Position numbers and translations under genes: made by a program
In this document: in pieces, positions 43,826 to 53,201 of the stretch
Layout: each line of letters opens with the position of its first letter
How positions within the stretch are numbered: position 1 is the stretch's first letter
Assembly: GCA_003240695.1 (NCBI GenBank)
Contig: QFNC01000001.1
Coordinates: 124,001-188,000, forward strand
Direction of reading: 5' to 3'
DNA: 64,000 nucleotides
Origin: Pseudoxanthomonas suwonensis
GTDB taxonomy: Bacteria; Pseudomonadota; Gammaproteobacteria; Xanthomonadales; Xanthomonadaceae
The notes under the pieces: generated by a model
Told to the model about the DNA's origin: nothing
The model's input: the letters and a program-made list of their open reading frames with translations, nothing else
The model's database searches: none

Positions 43826-46067
43826 GGCGCGGCTGCAGGCGCACCGGAATGGATTTGGATGCCGGCGTATTAGAGCGCTCGGAGTGGTGCGACAGCGGCA
43901 CCAGCGGATTGGTTTCCGGGTAGTACGCGGCCAGACAACCGGCGGGCAACGCGTAGGCCACCAGGCGGAAATCTTCGGCGACGCGTTCGCCATCGTCCCA
44001 CACCGACACCAGGTCGACATGCTGGCCATCGTGCAGGCCCAGACGGTCCAGATCGGCCTGGGCGATGAAACACACCCTGCGCATGCCGCGCACGCCGCGG
44101 TAACGGTCATCCAGGCCGTAGACCGTGGTGTTGTACTGGTCGTGCGAACGCACCGTCATCAGCTGCAGCTCGTCGCCGCCGAGTTGCGGACGCGCGCCGC
44201 GCAACGGATGCGCGCAGAACAGTGCGCGTCCAGTCGCGTTGGGAAACTGCCGCTCGCGATTGGGGTGATGCAGATGGAAACCGCCCGGCACTCGCACCCG
44301 CGCATTGAAATCGGTGAAACCGGGCACCACCTGTGCGATGCGCTCGCGGATGCGGTCGTAGTCTTCGGCCAGCCACAGCCACGGAATGCTGTCGCCGGGC
44401 AGGGTGGCCGCAGCCAGCCGCGCCACGATGGCCGGTTCGGACAGCAACTGGTCCGATGCCGGTGGATTCATGCCGGCAGACAGATGCACCATGCTCATCG
44501 AATCCTCCACCGTCACGGCCTGCGGGCCGCCGGCCTGCAGATCGATTTCGGTGCGGCCCAGACAGGGCAGGATCAGTGCCTGTCGCCCGTGCACCAGATG
44601 CGAGCGATTGAGTTTGGTGCTGACCTGCGCGGTGAGCGCGCAGTTGCGCAAGGCGGCGTGGGTGATGGCGGTGTCCGGCGTGGCGCTGGCGAAATTGCCA
44701 CCCATGCCGACAAACACCGAGGCGCGACCCTCATGCATGGCGCGGATCGCGGCCAGACTGTCGAAGCCGTGCCGGCGCGGCGGCTCGAACCCGAATGCCT
44801 GACCCAGGCGATCGAGAAATGCATCCGGCATCTTTTCGTAGATGCCCATGGTGCGGTCGCCCTGCACGTTGGAATGGCCGCGCACCGGGCACGGACCTGC
44901 TCCCGGTTTGCCGATGTTGCCCCGCAGCAGCAGCACGTTCACCAGCATCTGGATTGTGGCCACCGCGCGGGTGTGCTGGGTGATACCCATGCCCCAGCAG
45001 AAAATCGTGGCGTCGCTGCGCATGTAGATGTCGGCCGCATCGGCGATCTGCTGCCGGTTCAAACCGGAATCACGTTCGATCTCGGCCCAGTCGGCGGCAC
45101 GCACGGACGCGGCAAAGTCGTCGAACCCTTGCGTGTGGCTGGCGATGAAGGCGTGGTCCAGTGCGTCGGCATCGATCACGCATTTGGCGATGCCGGTCAG
45201 CGCGGCCAGATCGCCGCCGATGCGCAGCTGATGATATTGCGAAGCCAGCTGCACGCCGCCGCCCAGCAGGTCCGGAAGCGATTTCGGATCGGCGAAGCGT
45301 TCGAGCCCGCGTTCGCGCATCGGGTTGAAGGCGACGATGCGGCAGCCGCGCTTGGCGGCGCTGCGCAACTCGCCCAGCATGCGCGGATGGTTGGTGCCCG
45401 GATTCTGGCCGAACACGAAAATTGCCTGGGCCTGCTCGAAATCGTCCAGCAGCACCGAGCCCTTGCCGCTGCCGAGCTGCTCGGTCATCGCCACGCCCGA
45501 AGACTCGTGGCACAGATTCGAGCAGTCCGGCAGGTTGTTGGTGCCGAAACGGCGCACGAACAGTTGGTACAGGAAGGCCGCTTCGTTGGAGGTGCGGCCG
45601 GAGGTGTAGAACACCGCCTGGTCCGGCGAATCCAGGCCGTTTAGTGCCTGCGCGATCCGTGCGAATGCGGCATCCCAATCGATCGGCTCGTAATGATCGG
45701 TGGCGGGATTGCAGGCCATCGGCTCGGTCAGGCGGCCCAGTCCTTCCAGATCGTGGTCGCTCCAGTCCAGCAGCTCGGTCACGGTGTGTGCGGCGAAGAA
45801 ATCGCGCATCACCCGTTTACCGGTGGCTTCGTTGGCCACGGCCTTGGCGCCGTTTTCGCAGAATTCGAAGGTGGAATGCGGGTTGCGGTCGGGCCAGGCG
45901 CAGCCGGGGCAGTCGAAGCCGCTGGGCTGGTTGGTCTTCAGCAGTGAACGCGTGCCCTGCAGCAGCGTGTCCTGTTCGCGCAGGGCGACCAGCGTGCTTT
46001 TCAGCGCATCCAGCCCGCCGGCGGGCTTGTCGTAGGGGACGATGGCCGGATCGGCGGGTTCGCTCAT
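43818..46067 (-). CDS. FdhF/YdeP family molybdopterin oxidoreductase
   Basis: 749 residues. An N-terminal GFDCPGCAWPD holds the partial cysteine motif of the YdeP group; molybdopterin-binding segments include FYTSGRTSNEAAFLYQLF, DCSNLCHESSG (Cys as probable Mo-side ligand region), FGQNPGTNHPRML, FCWGMGITQHTRAV and PGAGPCPVRGHSNVQGDRTM. The C-terminal MopB domain has TVRSHDQYNTTVYGLDDRYRG (split: TVRSHDQYNTTVYG). YdeP relatives are linked to acid resistance and formate-related redox; substrate unproven. It needs FdhD, encoded two genes downstream. Confidence 0.92.
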   Translation of the reverse strand: MSEPADPAIVPYDKPAGGLDALKSTLVALREQDTLLQGTRSLLKTNQPSGFDCPGCAWPDRNPHSTFEFCENGAKAVANEATGKRVMRDFFAAHTVTELLDWSDHDLEGLGRLTEPMACNPATDHYEPIDWDAAFARIAQALNGLDSPDQAVFYTSGRTSNEAAFLYQLFVRRFGTNNLPDCSNLCHESSGVAMTEQLGSGKGSVLLDDFEQAQAIFVFGQNPGTNHPRMLGELRSAAKRGCRIVAFNPMRERGLERFADPKSLPDLLGGGVQLASQYHQLRIGGDLAALTGIAKCVIDADALDHAFIASHTQGFDDFAASVRAADWAEIERDSGLNRQQIADAADIYMRSDATIFCWGMGITQHTRAVATIQMLVNVLLLRGNIGKPGAGPCPVRGHSNVQGDRTMGIYEKMPDAFLDRLGQAFGFEPPRRHGFDSLAAIRAMHEGRASVFVGMGGNFASATPDTAITHAALRNCALTAQVSTKLNRSHLVHGRQALILPCLGRTEIDLQAGGPQAVTVEDSMSMVHLSAGMNPPASDQLLSEPAIVARLAAATLPGDSIPWLWLAEDYDRIRERIAQVVPGFTDFNARVRVPGGFHLHHPNRERQFPNATGRALFCAHPLRGARPQLGGDELQLMTVRSHDQYNTTVYGLDDRYRGVRGMRRVCFIAQADLDRLGLHDGQHVDLVSVWDDGERVAEDFRLVAYALPAGCLAAYYPETNPLVPLSHHSERSNTPASKSIPVRLQPRHG

Positions 46068-46091
46068 GGCTGCAGGCTCATGCAGGAAATG

Positions 46092-46394
46092 CTACACGCT
46101 CCATTCGGCGTCGTCCTCGATTTCCACCATCGCGTCCAGGTCGAAGGCCAGTGCTTCCACCGCCTCGCGCACCTTGCGCGCGGTGGCGGCGTTGGGCACG
46201 TCCACCTCGATTTCGTGCAGGTCCGGGCCGGCCAGGTCGCTCAGCCCGGCCGAGCTGGAATCGGCATCGTCCATGTGATCCATCAAGTCGGCGATTTCCT
46301 CCACGTGTTCGATGCCGTCCAGGCTTTGCAGCAGGTTGATCACCGCACGCGCATCGTCGTCGCTGCCGGTCAATCGCAAACGCATCAGGGCCAT
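46092..46394 (-). CDS. Small acidic conserved hypothetical protein
   Basis: ATG at 46394 (MALMRLRLTG; 46385 possible). 100 residues: an N-terminal ferredoxin-like start (MRLRLTGSDDDARAVINLLQ), an acidic middle (EEIADLMDHMDDADSSS) and VDVPNAATARKVREAVEAL. It may be a regulatory ACT- or ferredoxin-like fold. It lies 24 bases upstream of the FdhF/YdeP gene and may belong to that operon. Function unknown. Confidence 0.65.
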   Translation of the reverse strand: MALMRLRLTGSDDDARAVINLLQSLDGIEHVEEIADLMDHMDDADSSSAGLSDLAGPDLHEIEVDVPNAATARKVREAVEALAFDLDAMVEIEDDAEWSV

Positions 46395-46467
46395 CGGAAC
46401 TGCTCCATCGGTAGGGGGAGCTGCCACGCTACGGACCCCGCGGGCAATGGCGCGTGACGGTGCCGCA

Positions 46468-47388
46468 TCACGTAGCCGGCTTGTGCCGTACCGGCAGCGG
46501 CACGTTGCACAGATCGATGTGCCCGGCCGGGCGATGGTAGAACGGGTCGCGGCGATTCCGGCGTGCCTCGGTGGCATCGCGGAAAGGGGCGCTGTCGGTG
46601 CGCAGCAATTGCAACGGCACGCGTTCGGCGGCGGGCACGTCGCTGCCCAGGCGGATGGAGCGGATCGGCACGCGTTGCGCGGCATCCCCGTAGAAGCCCA
46701 TCGGTTCGGGGCCACGCGTGAGGGTGCTCAGCAGCTCCATGCCCTGAATCACGCGACCGACGAGGGTGATGTTGCGGTCCAGTTGCCGTGGCGATTGGCC
46801 GATCACCACATAGAGTTCCGCGCCCAGGCTGCTGTCCGGTTCGTTGCTGCGGCCGGCACCCAGTGCGCCATAGCAATGCGCCAGCCAAGTGTCCCCGTTG
46901 GCGGGATCGCGACCAGCCGGAAAGCCCTGTACGAAACCGACCTGCGGCGCCCAGCCATCGGCATCGGGCAGGCGGGTGAAGGCGGCTTCGGGCAGCACCT
47001 TGGCGAATTCGGCTGGCAGCTTGTCCTTGGTGTCAGCCGGGAAGGGCTTGCGCTTGGCGGCATCGTCGGCATCCGGATCGCCGAACTGCACCACGAAATT
47101 GTCCTGCGAGCGGTAGATGCTCAAGCCGTCCCAGAAGCGGCCCCTGGCAAGCGCGCGGATGTTGGCCACATGCTCCGGGGCGATCTCGGGCGCCAGTTCC
47201 ATCACCACCAAACCGCTGTCCAGCTGCATGTACAACGTGTTGGCGGGGTCCAGGTCGCGCCAATCGGCGGCCGGGGCGGCATCCACGATCTCCTTGGCGG
47301 TGCGCACCGGGGCGTCGGCGGCGAACGCGGAGCCGGTCAGGCCCAGTGCGGCAGTCAGAACGGTGACGAGGCAGGAATGCAGGCGCAT
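46468..47388 (-). CDS. Exported cyclophilin-type peptidyl-prolyl isomerase
   Basis: 306 residues. Signal peptide ends GSAFA. The cyclophilin core is visible in ALARGRFWDGLSIYRSQDNFVVQFGDPD (split as ARGRFWDGLSIYRSQDNFV and VQFGDP) and ELYVVIGQSPRQLDRNITLVGRV. It should assist protein folding in the periplasm. The C-terminal about 70 residues extend beyond the minimal domain. It is divergent from padR across 141 bases. Confidence 0.88.
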   Translation of the reverse strand: MRLHSCLVTVLTAALGLTGSAFAADAPVRTAKEIVDAAPAADWRDLDPANTLYMQLDSGLVVMELAPEIAPEHVANIRALARGRFWDGLSIYRSQDNFVVQFGDPDADDAAKRKPFPADTKDKLPAEFAKVLPEAAFTRLPDADGWAPQVGFVQGFPAGRDPANGDTWLAHCYGALGAGRSNEPDSSLGAELYVVIGQSPRQLDRNITLVGRVIQGMELLSTLTRGPEPMGFYGDAAQRVPIRSIRLGSDVPAAERVPLQLLRTDSAPFRDATEARRNRRDPFYHRPAGHIDLCNVPLPVRHKPAT

Positions 47389-47459
47389 GGACGGTTCCGG
47401 TCGATGGAAAAGGCGTCGGCAGGATAGCTCCCTGCATGGCGCGCAGTGCTCTATGTTGA

Positions 47460-47469
47460 AGTCATGACT
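47460..47469. promoter_or_regulatory. Palindrome AGTCATGACT, possible PadR operator
   Basis: A perfect 10-base palindrome in the AT-richer gap between the isomerase and padR genes, 60 bases before the padR ATG. PadR regulators often repress their own promoters by binding short dyads. The match to known PadR sites is not exact. Confidence 0.3.
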
Positions 47470-47529
47470 ACTGGCACATCCACTCTATCGAAGTGATGAA
47501 TAGGCTGATGGGGAACCGCGGAGGGCAAC

Positions 47530-47895
47530 ATGCACGACACCGACACCCTGCAGAAGAAATTCCAGAAGGAGCTCAGTGCCGGCACTGTCTCGCTGGCGCT
47601 GCTGGCGATCGTGGCGCAGTCGGTCGAGCCGTTGTACGGCTACCAGATCGCCAAGCAGCTGGAACACGGTTGCGGCGGCGTGCTGGCCGGCAAGCAGAGC
47701 ACCCTCTATCCGGTGCTGCGCAATCTGGAGGCGAGCGGCCTGCTGCAAAGCCATGTGGAACCCTCCGCGAGTGGGCCGCCGCGCCGCTACTACCGCGCCA
47801 CCGAATCCGGCCGCGCCATGCTGCGGTTGTGGACCGACGCCTGGCACCAGACCCGCGATTCCGTCGATTTCCTGCTGAAGGAGGCCCTGTCATGA
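47530..47895 (+). CDS. PadR family transcriptional regulator
   Basis: 121 residues with the PadR winged helix: LLAIVAQSVEPLYGYQIAKQL, KQSTLYPVLRNLEASGLLQ and PPRRYYRATESGRAML. The C-terminal helix for dimerisation is short (PadR-s2 type). Ligand unknown. It overlaps by four bases with the next gene, which is broken; in related bacteria such pairs work as regulator and membrane sensor. Confidence 0.92.
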   Translation: MHDTDTLQKKFQKELSAGTVSLALLAIVAQSVEPLYGYQIAKQLEHGCGGVLAGKQSTLYPVLRNLEASGLLQSHVEPSASGPPRRYYRATESGRAMLRLWTDAWHQTRDSVDFLLKEALS

Positions 47896-48791
47896 CTGCT
47901 GCGCTGCCCACCACCATCCCGGCCTATCTGGAGCAGCTGCGCCGCTCGCTGGCCGGCGCCGATCCGGCCCTGATCCAGGACGCGCTGTACGACGCCGAGG
48001 AATACCTTCGCTAGAAGCTGGCCGCACAACTGCAGCGCACGGAAGCCGAGGTGATCGCCGTGGTGGCCTCCAGTTACGGCGCACCGGACGAGGTGGCGGA
48101 GGTCTATCGCGACACCGAAACCAAGGTGCAGACCGGGTTGCGCCTGCCGCCTCCGAAGCAGCCGCGCTCGCTGCCTGGCCGACTGTTCGGCGTGTTCGTC
48201 GATCCGCATGCCGATGGCGCGCTGTTCTACATGCTGCTGTCGCTGGTCACCGGCACGTTCTATTTCACCTGGGTGGTGACCGGATTCTCGCTGTCGCTGG
48301 GTCTTGCGATCACCTTGATCGGCATCCCCTTGTTCGTCCTGTTCATCGCCTCGGTCCGGGTTCTGGCGCTGCTGGAAGGACGGATCGTGGAAACCATGCT
48401 GGGCGAACGCATGCCGCGGCGTCCGCAGTATGCGATGCGCGGACAGCCGCTGCTTCAACGCATCATGGATGCGCTCGCGGACCCACGGACATGGAGCACG
48501 CTGGTCTACTTCATTCTGATGTTGCCGCTTGGCGTGCTGTACGGAAGCATGGCCGCAAGCTGCGCGGTTTTGTCATTCGCATTCCTGGTTTCACCGGTGT
48601 TGGTGGCCTTCGGCCAAGGAGGCGTGATCCATTTCGGATTCGCCGACTTCATCTACAACGAGCAATGATGGGTGCTGGCACCAGTGATGTTCGTTGCAGG
48701 CGGAGTGCTTCTGATGCTGACATTGCATGGCGCCCGTTTCATCGGGCAGCTGCATGCCCAGCTGGCCAAATCCCTGCTGGTGCAAGCATGA
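47892..48791 (+). pseudogene. Sensor-domain membrane protein with two in-frame stop codons
   Basis: One reading frame runs from ATG 47892 to TGA 48789-48791 but contains TAG at 48012-48014 (after EEYLR) and TGA at 48666-48668 (after FIYNEQ). The sequence on both sides of each stop is well preserved: an N-terminal DUF1700-like helical part (IPAYLEQLRRSLAGADPAL, VVASSYGAPDEVAEVYRDTE), then four transmembrane helices of the bacterial sensor domain (FYMLLSLVTGTFYFTWVVTG ...) and a C-terminal VLLMLTLHGARFIGQLH. A partial product could restart at ATG 48051. It is coupled to padR upstream and to the phosphatase gene downstream, which starts at 48788. Confidence 0.82.
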
Positions 48792-50110
48792 GGCGCTGGC
48801 TCAGGCACGGCCTGCTGGGCTTGAGCGTGTGTCTGGCGGTGCTGATTGCATGGATTGCATCGGTTCTGCAGTTGCAGACCACCGCTGTCGGAATTCCTGT
48901 TCGCTGGTTGCTGCCGATATCGGCGGACGGATCGGCTGCGATTGCCGTGCCGATCGTGGCCACGCCGGCCAAGGCCCGCATTCCCGGCTTCCTGGATGGA
49001 CCGGTGGTGGAAAGGGATGCGGCCGGCGGATGGCGGGCACGCTGGTTCTGCGAAGATCGTGTGCAGCACGCGCAAGTACCCTCGACGCGTCTGGAGTTCG
49101 ACTGTCTCGGCAACGCACATGCCTATGAGCTGGCGCCCGCGATCGTTCCGGATCCTGTCCAGGCGATGCCTTCGCGCATATTCGTGCTGAGCGATCGCGA
49201 GGGCGATGCAGGGTTTCTCCGCGCTGCCCTGCTCGAGTTGGGACTGACGGATGCGGTTGGTGCCTGGTCCGGAAAAGATGCCCACCTGGTCATCAACGGC
49301 GACTCGGTCGATCGGGGGCGAGATGTGTTCCAGGTGTTGTGGACATTGCGTCGCCTGCAACGTGAGGCGGATGCGGCCGGTGGCGCAGTGCACGTCCTCA
49401 TAGGCAATCACGAGCAGTGTCTGCTGCGCGGCATCGGCAAGAGCGTGCATCCCGAACACCGACATGGTCTGGCTCGCCTGGGAGGGCAACGTGCGGCGTT
49501 CGGCAAGAACACGCTGATCGGGGACTGGCTGAGGCGATTGCCGGTGGCAGTTCGGCTGGGCGATATCCTGTTCGTGCATGCCGGGTTGTCACCGGATGCG
49601 GCGAAGTCCGTTGCGGGTCCTGCTGCAGCCAATGCGGTGATGCGGACTTACTGGAACACGCTGTCATCGCAGCCAAGAATCGCCCGGGATCCTGCACTGG
49701 ACGCGATACTCGGCGAGCGCGGGGTGACGCAGTTCCGCGGATTGTTGTTGCGTGCGGAAGTCGTGCATTCCGATGGCGGCACCGTCCTTCCCATCGGCGA
49801 GACGGAAATCGAGCGGTCACTGCTTGCCTGGCAGGCGCGACGCATGGTGATCGCGCATACCATCATGCACACGGTGCATGCTGTGCATGGCGATCGGGTG
49901 TGGGCAGTGGATGTGGCGGATGCGCGATTGCAGCAGACGGTGTTGGCGTTCAGCGGCGGCATTCCCCGAGTGCTCCGACTTGCAGCCCGCCGCCAGGCCC
50001 ATGACGCTGACTGGCAGGTGCGTCGTGCGGAACTCAGCGAGTCGTTCGGCCTGCTGTGGAAGACCGCTGATGAGCAGCGGCAGGCTGCTGCGATTCCGAT
50101 GCCCTATTGA
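48788..50110 (+). CDS. Membrane-anchored PPP-family metallophosphoesterase
   Basis: ATG at 48788 overlaps the preceding stop; 440 residues. One N-terminal transmembrane segment (LLGLSVCLAVLIAWIASVL) anchors a periplasmic calcineurin-like domain. Metal and phosphate motifs are seen as INGDSVDRGRDVFQ (GDxxDRG), IGNHEQCLLRG (GNHE) and HAGLSPD. These fit Shewanella-like/bacterial PPP phosphatases. The PPP first motif (GDxHG) is replaced by SDREGD. Substrate unknown. Confidence 0.82.
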   Translation: MRRWLRHGLLGLSVCLAVLIAWIASVLQLQTTAVGIPVRWLLPISADGSAAIAVPIVATPAKARIPGFLDGPVVERDAAGGWRARWFCEDRVQHAQVPSTRLEFDCLGNAHAYELAPAIVPDPVQAMPSRIFVLSDREGDAGFLRAALLELGLTDAVGAWSGKDAHLVINGDSVDRGRDVFQVLWTLRRLQREADAAGGAVHVLIGNHEQCLLRGIGKSVHPEHRHGLARLGGQRAAFGKNTLIGDWLRRLPVAVRLGDILFVHAGLSPDAAKSVAGPAAANAVMRTYWNTLSSQPRIARDPALDAILGERGVTQFRGLLLRAEVVHSDGGTVLPIGETEIERSLLAWQARRMVIAHTIMHTVHAVHGDRVWAVDVADARLQQTVLAFSGGIPRVLRLAARRQAHDADWQVRRAELSESFGLLWKTADEQRQAAAIPMPY

Positions 50111-50237
50111 CGCTCCAAGTGATGGCCTGCCGCAATGGCGAAGCGAACATCGGGATGGATGCGCGAGTCATCAGGCCAAACGGCAGACAACCCGCGCGAT
50201 GGCGGGCCGCCTGCATCGAAATCGGTCGTCCCGCTGA

Positions 50238-50480
50238 TCAGCCGGCCTTCCAGCCGCCGCCGTCCTTCACCAGCACCACCTTGTCGCCCACGCTGGCCAG
50301 TTTGCCGCTGTAGGCGGGCTTGCCATCCACCTCGATCGTGAAATCATCCACGTCGATCAGGAACACGGCCAAGCCCTGCTCGCTGCTGTCCAGTTCCCAG
50401 CAATCGGTCGCCTTCACTTTCGCGCCGGCAACTGGGTTGCCGCCGGCGTCCTTCAATTCCACGATGACTCGCTTGGTCAC
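50238..50480 (-). CDS. Small beta-rich hypothetical protein
   Basis: GTG at 50480 with a GGTCGGAG-like ribosome site; 80 residues. It reads MTKRVIVELKDAGGNPVAGA, KVKATDCWELDSSEQGLAV, FTIEVDGKPAYSGKLA and ends GGGWKAG, resembling a short carboxypeptidase-regulatory/Ig-like beta sandwich. It lies downstream of phaZ on the same strand, 118 bases away. Function unknown. Confidence 0.55.
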   Translation of the reverse strand: MTKRVIVELKDAGGNPVAGAKVKATDCWELDSSEQGLAVFLIDVDDFTIEVDGKPAYSGKLASVGDKVVLVKDGGGWKAG

Positions 50481-50598
50481 GGTCGTACTCCGACCTTCCC
50501 CATGAAGGCCTTCGGGAGACCTGTTTGCAGATTCCATGCCAGAAACCCGGCGTGACCCGCCTGTCCGGCATGAACACGTGACGACGGATGGTCGGGGT

Positions 50599-51915
50599 TC
50601 AGTTTCCGCGGGCAGGTCGCTTGCCGGCAGTGGTGCCGCGCTTGCCGGAGCCGGCCGATCGGGCGGCGTGATGGGCGATGAAGGCCCGCACCTGCGGATA
50701 CACCTCGGTGCGCCAGCGGCGTCCGCTGAAGATGCCGTAGTGGCCGGCGCCCTTGGCGGTGAGATGCTGCTTGTCGGCCTTGTCCAGGCCGCTGCACAGC
50801 GCATGTGCCGCACGGGTCTGGCCGAGGCCGGAAATGTCGTCCAGCTCGCCTTCGATGGTCAGCATGCCCATGCCGCGGATCGCGCCCGGATCGACCCGCT
50901 CGCCGTTCACGTCCCACAGCCCGCGCGGCAGCAGATGCTGCTGGAACACGATGCGGATCGTGTCCAGGTAGTACTCGGCAGGCATGTCCAGCACGGCGTT
51001 GTATTCATCGTAGAAGCGGCGGTGCGATTCGGCCGAACTCAGGTCGCCCTTGACCAGGTCCTGATAGAAATCCCAGTGCGAGCTGGCGTGCCGCTCCGGA
51101 TTCATCGCCACGAAACCTAAGTGCTGCAGAAAGCCCGGATACACCTGCCGCCCGCGACCCGGGTAATTCACCGGCACGGCGTGGATCACGTTGTGCTCGA
51201 ACCACGCCAGCGGCCGGCGCGTGGCCAGGTTGTTCACCGAGGTCGGCGACTGGCGGCTGTCGATCGGCCCGCCCATCAGCACCATCGAGTGCGGCAGCGC
51301 CTCGCCGCGCGCGGCCATCAGCGAAATGGCTGCCAGCACCGGCACCGTGGGCTGGCACACGCTGATCACGTGCAGGTTGTCGGTGCCGATGTGGCGGATG
51401 AACTCTTCGATGTAGGCCACGTAGTCGGCCAGATGGAACGGGCCGACCTCCTTCGGCACCATGCGCGCGTCCACCCAGTCGGTGATGTACACCTTGTGGT
51501 CCGGCAGCAGGGTGCGCACGGTGTCGCGCAGCAGGGTGGCGTGATGTCCGGACAGCGGCGCCACTACCAGCACGGTCGGGTCGTCCTTCATCCGCGCCAG
51601 CCCGTCGGCCTGGTCGTGATAGCGCTTGAAGCGCAGCAGCCGGCAGAACGGCTTGACCAGCGCCTCGCGCTCCACCACCGGAATGGCGATGCCATCCACT
51701 TCGATCTCGTGGATGCCGAAGGCGGGTTTTTCGTAGTCCTTTCCCACGCGATAGATCAGTTCGTTGGCTGCGGCCACGCGTTGCGCACCGGGCAACTGCG
51801 ACAGCCAGCTGCCCTTGGCCGAGAACATCTGCGCGTTGGCATGGGCCCAATAGGTGAACGGCGCCATCCAGGCGCGGTTCCATTCGTGCATTTGATACAG
51901 CAGCATCGTGGTCAT
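50599..51915 (-). CDS. phaZ: Intracellular polyhydroxyalkanoate depolymerase
   Basis: 438 residues, normal for PhaZ1-type enzymes. N-terminal YQMHEWNRAWMAPF and an alpha/beta hydrolase core with a Cys in place of Ser in the nucleophile elbow (SVCQPTVPVLA, Cys187), as in Ralstonia PhaZ1; GELDDISGLGQT gives the Asp and GAGHYGIFSGRRW the His. It degrades stored PHB to 3-hydroxybutyrate. The C-terminal tail is basic. A 3-hydroxybutyrate dehydrogenase lies 2.2 kb away. Confidence 0.93.
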   Translation of the reverse strand: MTTMLLYQMHEWNRAWMAPFTYWAHANAQMFSAKGSWLSQLPGAQRVAAANELIYRVGKDYEKPAFGIHEIEVDGIAIPVVEREALVKPFCRLLRFKRYHDQADGLARMKDDPTVLVVAPLSGHHATLLRDTVRTLLPDHKVYITDWVDARMVPKEVGPFHLADYVAYIEEFIRHIGTDNLHVISVCQPTVPVLAAISLMAARGEALPHSMVLMGGPIDSRQSPTSVNNLATRRPLAWFEHNVIHAVPVNYPGRGRQVYPGFLQHLGFVAMNPERHASSHWDFYQDLVKGDLSSAESHRRFYDEYNAVLDMPAEYYLDTIRIVFQQHLLPRGLWDVNGERVDPGAIRGMGMLTIEGELDDISGLGQTRAAHALCSGLDKADKQHLTAKGAGHYGIFSGRRWRTEVYPQVRAFIAHHAARSAGSGKRGTTAGKRPARGN

Positions 51916-51991
51916 CGATGGCGCCGCAGGCGCGGCTTGTTGCGATGCAGCATACCCGATCCGGGGTGAAGACCGGCGGTACGCTTCGGCA

Positions 51992-52597
51992 TCAAAGTGT
52001 TGCAGGACGTTCCAGCGAGGTCGCGTGTCCGGCCAAGCGTGGGCTCAGCCAGCAGTGCGATCCCAATGGCTGCAGGCCGATGGCCGCAAAGCGCTCGGTG
52101 TAGAAGCTGGCCGAACGCCGCCGGAAGTCGTGATCATCGCCATCGGTGGCATCGGCAGCGGTGAAGGTTTCCAGGAAGGCCACGCCACCGCATAGGTCGG
52201 CCAGCGCCGGCAGACCCTGATCCAGTTCGCGGGTCGACAGGTAGTGCAGCACGTCGCTGCACACCAGCAGATCGACCGGCGGGCAGGGCCGCAGTGCGGC
52301 GAAATCGGCAAACCGCGCGAAATGGATGTTGCGGCTGCGGCCGTAGCGCTGCACGGCATAGCTGCTGGCATCGAAACCGAGGTAGCGCACATCCGGACGC
52401 AGCCTGCGCAACGGTGCCCGCCATGCAGCTTCGCCGCAGCCGATGTCCAGCACCCTGCGGATCGGGCGTTCCAGATGGTATTCGGCGGTGGCCACCGCCA
52501 ACGCCACCTTGCGTGCCAGACGCTGCCGTCCGCCGATGCCGCCGTTGCGGTACCAGCGGTCGAAGTAGGCGCGGTCGTATGCTTTCTGATCGGTCAT
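51992..52597 (-). CDS. SAM-dependent methyltransferase
   Basis: ATG at 52597; 201 residues of class I fold. Motif I VLDIGCGEAAWRAPL, motif II YLGFDASSYA and DLLVCSDVLHYL are clear. The N-terminus KAYDRAYFDRWYRNG and a C-terminal SASFYTERFAAIGLQPL are shared by methyltransferases of the type-11/12 group. Substrate unknown. Confidence 0.85.
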   Translation of the reverse strand: MTDQKAYDRAYFDRWYRNGGIGGRQRLARKVALAVATAEYHLERPIRRVLDIGCGEAAWRAPLRRLRPDVRYLGFDASSYAVQRYGRSRNIHFARFADFAALRPCPPVDLLVCSDVLHYLSTRELDQGLPALADLCGGVAFLETFTAADATDGDDHDFRRRSASFYTERFAAIGLQPLGSHCWLSPRLAGHATSLERPATL

Positions 52598-52616
52598 GGC
52601 ATGCCGGGCGTGCTGT

Positions 52617-53135
52617 TCAATCCGCGGAACGGGTGGTGGTGACCTCGATGGCGTCGCCATCGTGCCGAAGCACGATGGTGGTCGTCCCGCCGGGATACTC
52701 CAGCATGATGGTGTGCCGCTTCGGCGATGGAGATGCGTGCGACACGGCCACCGATTCGTCTTTCGCCGTGCTGTCGTAGGCCATGTCGGCTGCCGGCAGG
52801 GCGGGATGCAGATGGGCGGCTTCGGAAGGATGCTCACCCAGCATCAGCCGATAGGCCCGCTGCATGTCGGTGCCGGGGAAACGGCAGCGACGGACGGCGG
52901 ACATGGGCTCGTCCGGCTCGATGTCGCGACAGGCATCACCGACCGGCTGGGGAACGGATTGCGGTACGGCGACGGGCATCGCCTGTGTGACCTCGGCCAG
53001 GGGAGGAAGCGGGGCCTGAGCCTGGCAGCCCGTCAAGGCGAATACCGGCACCCACCGTGCAACGCGCCGCAGAATGGCGCGGCGACGCACGCCGGCTGGC
53101 CCTTCACGGACCGCGATGGAAGTACGCATCGGCAT
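52617..53135 (-). CDS. Hypothetical lipoprotein
   Basis: 172 residues. An Arg-rich N-terminus and hydrophobic stretch end in the lipobox ALTGC (Cys37). A Pro-rich linker follows, and the C-terminal part contains HTIMLEYPGGTTTIVLRHDG, DAIEVTTTRS. No known domain. It may be made together with the methyltransferase downstream (19 bases away), and is divergent from hemJ. Confidence 0.6.
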   Translation of the reverse strand: MPMRTSIAVREGPAGVRRRAILRRVARWVPVFALTGCQAQAPLPPLAEVTQAMPVAVPQSVPQPVGDACRDIEPDEPMSAVRRCRFPGTDMQRAYRLMLGEHPSEAAHLHPALPAADMAYDSTAKDESVAVSHASPSPKRHTIMLEYPGGTTTIVLRHDGDAIEVTTTRSAD

Positions 53136-53201
53136 TGGACCTGCGGACGGGAACCGGGCATGCTACCGCACCCTACAGCGCCACTTCCGACGGATACCTG
53201 C

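Noticed and set aside
48012..48668. TAG and TGA codons as recoded pyrrolysine or selenocysteine
   Set aside because: No SECIS-like element seen, the gene family is not a selenoprotein, and two different stops in one gene point to decay or error.
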